The position numbers were made by a program, and so were the translations under genes. The notes under the pieces were generated by a model. It did not search any database, had not been told where the DNA came from, and worked only from the letters and a program-made list of their open reading frames with translations. Of a DNA stretch of 16,489 bases, positions 14,532-16,489 are shown piece by piece. Origin of the DNA: Deltaproteobacteria bacterium (lineage in GTDB: Bacteria; Myxococcota_A; UBA9160; SMWR01); assembly GCA_019313605.1 (NCBI GenBank), contig JAFDAW010000021.1, positions 1 to 16,489 on the forward strand, in the 5' to 3' direction. The number at the start of each line of letters is the position of its first letter. Position 1 is the stretch's first letter.

Positions 14532-15515
14532 TCAAGGAAGCGGCCGTTCCGCAGCGCGCTTCGGTTCGATGACTCGGGTACACGAACAGTCGATCGGTGC
14601 CGATGGGCGCTGCGTCGAGTTCGTCTGCTCGAGCGCCGCGGAACGCGCGGAGCTGCAGTCGGGGCAGCCGGCGATCCGTTCGACATCCCACAGATCTGCG
14701 AATACGCGGCCGTGCCCCGCGCGGATTCCGTACTCGACCACGGATTGGAGCTCGGTCAGATTCGTCCTCTCGTAGAGCCCCCGCTTCTCGAGTGCATCGA
14801 CGATTCCATTTCCGGGGCGAACCGGAATGACCACACAGCACTCGACACCCAGCGAAAACGCGTAATCGATCGAACGCTTCGCCCAGTCGATCCGCTCTGG
14901 ACCACAGTGGCCGGGCGGGCCCAACAGGATGAAGGCCCGCAGCGCGATGCCGTTGTCGGTCAGCAAGCGGGCGGCGCTTTTGAAATCTTCCAGGGACATG
15001 CTGGGTTTGATACGCGGCAACACCTGCGGATCCACCGTTTCGAGGCCGATGGCGACTTCGAGCTTCACCGGCGAAATTGCCTTTGCGAACGAGATGCAGC
15101 GATCGTCGACGAACCGAGGGTGACACTCCACGATGACAGAGCGCTTGCCCGCCAGCAGCTCCGCGATGCGCGGCAGATCAGCGCTCGGGATCGCCTCGGG
15201 GTCGAAGAAACTGCCCGCGTTGTAGAGCTTGACGTGGGGAGTCTCGGGGAGGTTCGCGAGCGCCCACTCGACCTGCCCCGCCACCAGGCCGTCGCCGATG
15301 CGGTCCGTCAACGTCTTCTGCCACAAGTCGCAGAAGACGCAACGAAACGGACACTCTTTGTTGGTCAGGAAGACTGCGGCGACATCCTCGATCTGGCCGG
15401 CACGGGAGTATTCGCGCTCTACGAAGTGCGCGTAGGGCTTCGTGGGATCCAACGAAGAGCGCGCACTGCGCGCAGCGACGATCTCCCGATCAGGAATGCG
15501 CGGCAGCAGGGCCAT
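14532..15515 (-). CDS. Radical SAM protein, COG1244/RaSEA-like
   Basis: 327 aa from ATG 15515, which overlaps the end of the asparagine-synthase-related gene by 26 nt; the 79 codons before it are an Arg/Ser-rich read-through of that gene and are rejected. The [4Fe-4S] motif CX3CX2C is intact (C55, C59, C62 in NKECPFRCVFCDLWQKT). Other marks: KLYNAGSFFDPEAIP (~96-110), VIVECHPRFV, VAIGLETVDPQVLPRIK and LRAFILLGPPG, the conserved strands of the barrel, and a C-terminal CPDC pair (C284, C287). This arrangement matches the family that includes the archaeal archaeosine synthase subunit RaSEA, from memory. A bacterial member need not act on tRNA. It generates a 5'-deoxyadenosyl radical; the substrate is unknown. 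Probably co-translated with the upstream gene. Confidence 0.88.
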   Translation of the reverse strand: MALLPRIPDREIVAARSARSSLDPTKPYAHFVEREYSRAGQIEDVAAVFLTNKECPFRCVFCDLWQKTLTDRIGDGLVAGQVEWALANLPETPHVKLYNAGSFFDPEAIPSADLPRIAELLAGKRSVIVECHPRFVDDRCISFAKAISPVKLEVAIGLETVDPQVLPRIKPSMSLEDFKSAARLLTDNGIALRAFILLGPPGHCGPERIDWAKRSIDYAFSLGVECCVVIPVRPGNGIVDALEKRGLYERTNLTELQSVVEYGIRAGHGRVFADLWDVERIAGCPDCSSARSAALEQTNSTQRPSAPIDCSCTRVIEPKRAAERPLP

Positions 15516-16489
15516 CAAAAATCGATTGATAGAGTGCCCGGTAGTCCGCAGGACGTTCGGGGAAGTGGTCCTTGAGCAGGCTCTCGTGCGCGACACCGTG
15601 CTGGAAACGGCGCTTCTCGAACACCGGCATCTCGAGACCCGTAACGGCCCGCACGCCCTGCGAAACCACCTCTCCCTTGAGGCGATAGAGCGCTTCGTGG
15701 TCCCAGTTCGTGAGTTCGATGAACGGAATCCCCTCCGAAACCTCGATGACATTGGGCAGCGTGAACGGGCTGAAGGCCCGCAAGCCGTAATGGTCGGCCG
15801 GCGCGTGGCTTCGCGCGCAGCCCCGGCTCATCCCCCCCGAATAAGTCAGCGAGTGTTTGATGGAATCGACACCCCAACCCTCGTGATACAGCATCGTGTT
15901 GTTCAGGACGCTTCGAATCGTCAGCTCCGGAGTCTCCTCGATCGGGTAAGCCTTGAGGTTTTCATCGCCGCCCTCGCCGTCGACCAGATATTGCCAATCG
16001 GGATAGCGATCGCGAATGCCGCGACACAGCGCGAGCGCCATCGCCCCGGCCTGAACGTCGAGCGGTTTGTAGTCTTCGATCACCCGGATCGCTTGCGCGA
16101 GATCGATGTAATCGAGCGGCACTTCGACGGGTTCATGGAAGACCTGGAGATCCAACGCGGCGAGAAAGCGCCTCGCCTGGTCGAGATCGGCACCCGACCG
16201 ATCCACGCTGAGCGTGAAGGCCTTGAGCCGCCCGGGGTTCATCCCGAGCCCGCAAATCGTGTGATAGAGCACCAGGAAGACCGCCCCGCTATCGATCCCA
16301 CCGGAAAAACTCACACCGATCGGCTCTTCTGCGGGAATCGTCTTCAGCCATTTCTCGATCTCTCCCGCCAGTGCGCCGACGTATCGCCGACCGATCTCGG
16401 CGGTATCGCCGGGAAGGATCTCGCGCGCGGGTGCAAAGAAGCGCCGATAGGTGGGATTGGGATCCGGACAACCGATCAGTTGAATCTCC
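15490..16489 (-). CDS. Asparagine-synthase-related protein, 5' end outside window
   Basis: The frame is open from the right edge; 332 residues are visible before the TGA at 15490. The ATP-pyrophosphatase P-loop SFSGGIDSGAV (codons near 16285-16308) and the second motif VDGEGGDENLKAYP mark the synthetase domain of asparagine synthetase B-type enzymes, which activates a carboxylate with ATP and transfers an amine. The visible part begins with EIQLIGCPDPNPTYRRFF, so any N-terminal glutaminase domain would lie beyond the edge. A GTG at 16314 opens the frame just before the P-loop but cannot be the true start because the upstream sequence is coherent protein. Sequence around PLDVQAG, SLTYSGGMSRG and PVFEKRRFQHG looks family-specific rather than AsnB-like. 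The end overlaps the radical SAM start, implying coupled translation. Confidence 0.88.
   Translation of the reverse strand, partial: EIQLIGCPDPNPTYRRFFAPAREILPGDTAEIGRRYVGALAGEIEKWLKTIPAEEPIGVSFSGGIDSGAVFLVLYHTICGLGMNPGRLKAFTLSVDRSGADLDQARRFLAALDLQVFHEPVEVPLDYIDLAQAIRVIEDYKPLDVQAGAMALALCRGIRDRYPDWQYLVDGEGGDENLKAYPIEETPELTIRSVLNNTMLYHEGWGVDSIKHSLTYSGGMSRGCARSHAPADHYGLRAFSPFTLPNVIEVSEGIPFIELTNWDHEALYRLKGEVVSQGVRAVTGLEMPVFEKRRFQHGVAHESLLKDHFPERPADYRALYQSIFDGPAAAHS

Noticed and set aside
1..16489. tRNA, rRNA, CRISPR array, integrase or transposase
   Set aside because: Looked for on both strands by eye; no cloverleaf with TTCRA arm, no spaced direct repeats, no DDE or tyrosine recombinase motif found.

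Overview
The window is GC-rich bacterial chromosome, densely coded, with ordinary housekeeping and accessory genes and no plasmid, phage or CRISPR content. The gene set (MiaE-type tRNA hydroxylase, dGTPase-like HD protein, front-end type fatty-acyl desaturase, FHA protein with a long disordered middle, large membrane protein ending in TPRs, secreted beta-rich repeat protein) and the codon usage suggest a Gram-negative of the former Deltaproteobacteria/Myxococcota type. This is an inference; there is no rRNA or marker gene to fix the taxon.

Layout. 1-4573 is a leftward block: miaE, a small membrane protein with a suspicious 5' frame break, dgt, a 168-bp palindromic intergenic repeat, then three proteins of unknown function (403, 116 and at least 182 aa), the last running off the left edge. 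4574-4821 is the divergent control region between miaE and a rightward acyl-lipid/acyl-CoA desaturase. 4822-12032 is a rightward run: desaturase, a large stem-loop, a YbaK-type aminoacyl-tRNA deacylase, a CDP-alcohol phosphatidyltransferase with an extra N-terminal domain, an FHA protein, a histidine-motif membrane protein with a TPR tail, and a secreted three-repeat protein preceded by a CRP-like palindrome. 12033-12074 is the convergent junction with hairpins. 12075-16489 is leftward again: an asparagine-synthase-related protein (5' end outside the window) overlapping a radical SAM protein of the COG1244/RaSEA-like type, then a GT-C-like polytopic membrane protein with a TTG start and a two-TM protein.

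How the genes fit together. Three themes are visible: tRNA and nucleotide quality control (MiaE, YbaK-type deacylase, Dgt), envelope lipid chemistry (desaturase, CDP-alcohol phosphatidyltransferase, GT-C-like protein), and uncharacterised proteins. The most interesting unit is the overlapping asparagine-synthase-related/radical SAM pair at the right edge. The ATP-pyrophosphatase motif and the CX3CX2C cluster motif are both intact, and the genes overlap by 26 nt, so a joint but unknown modification reaction is likely.
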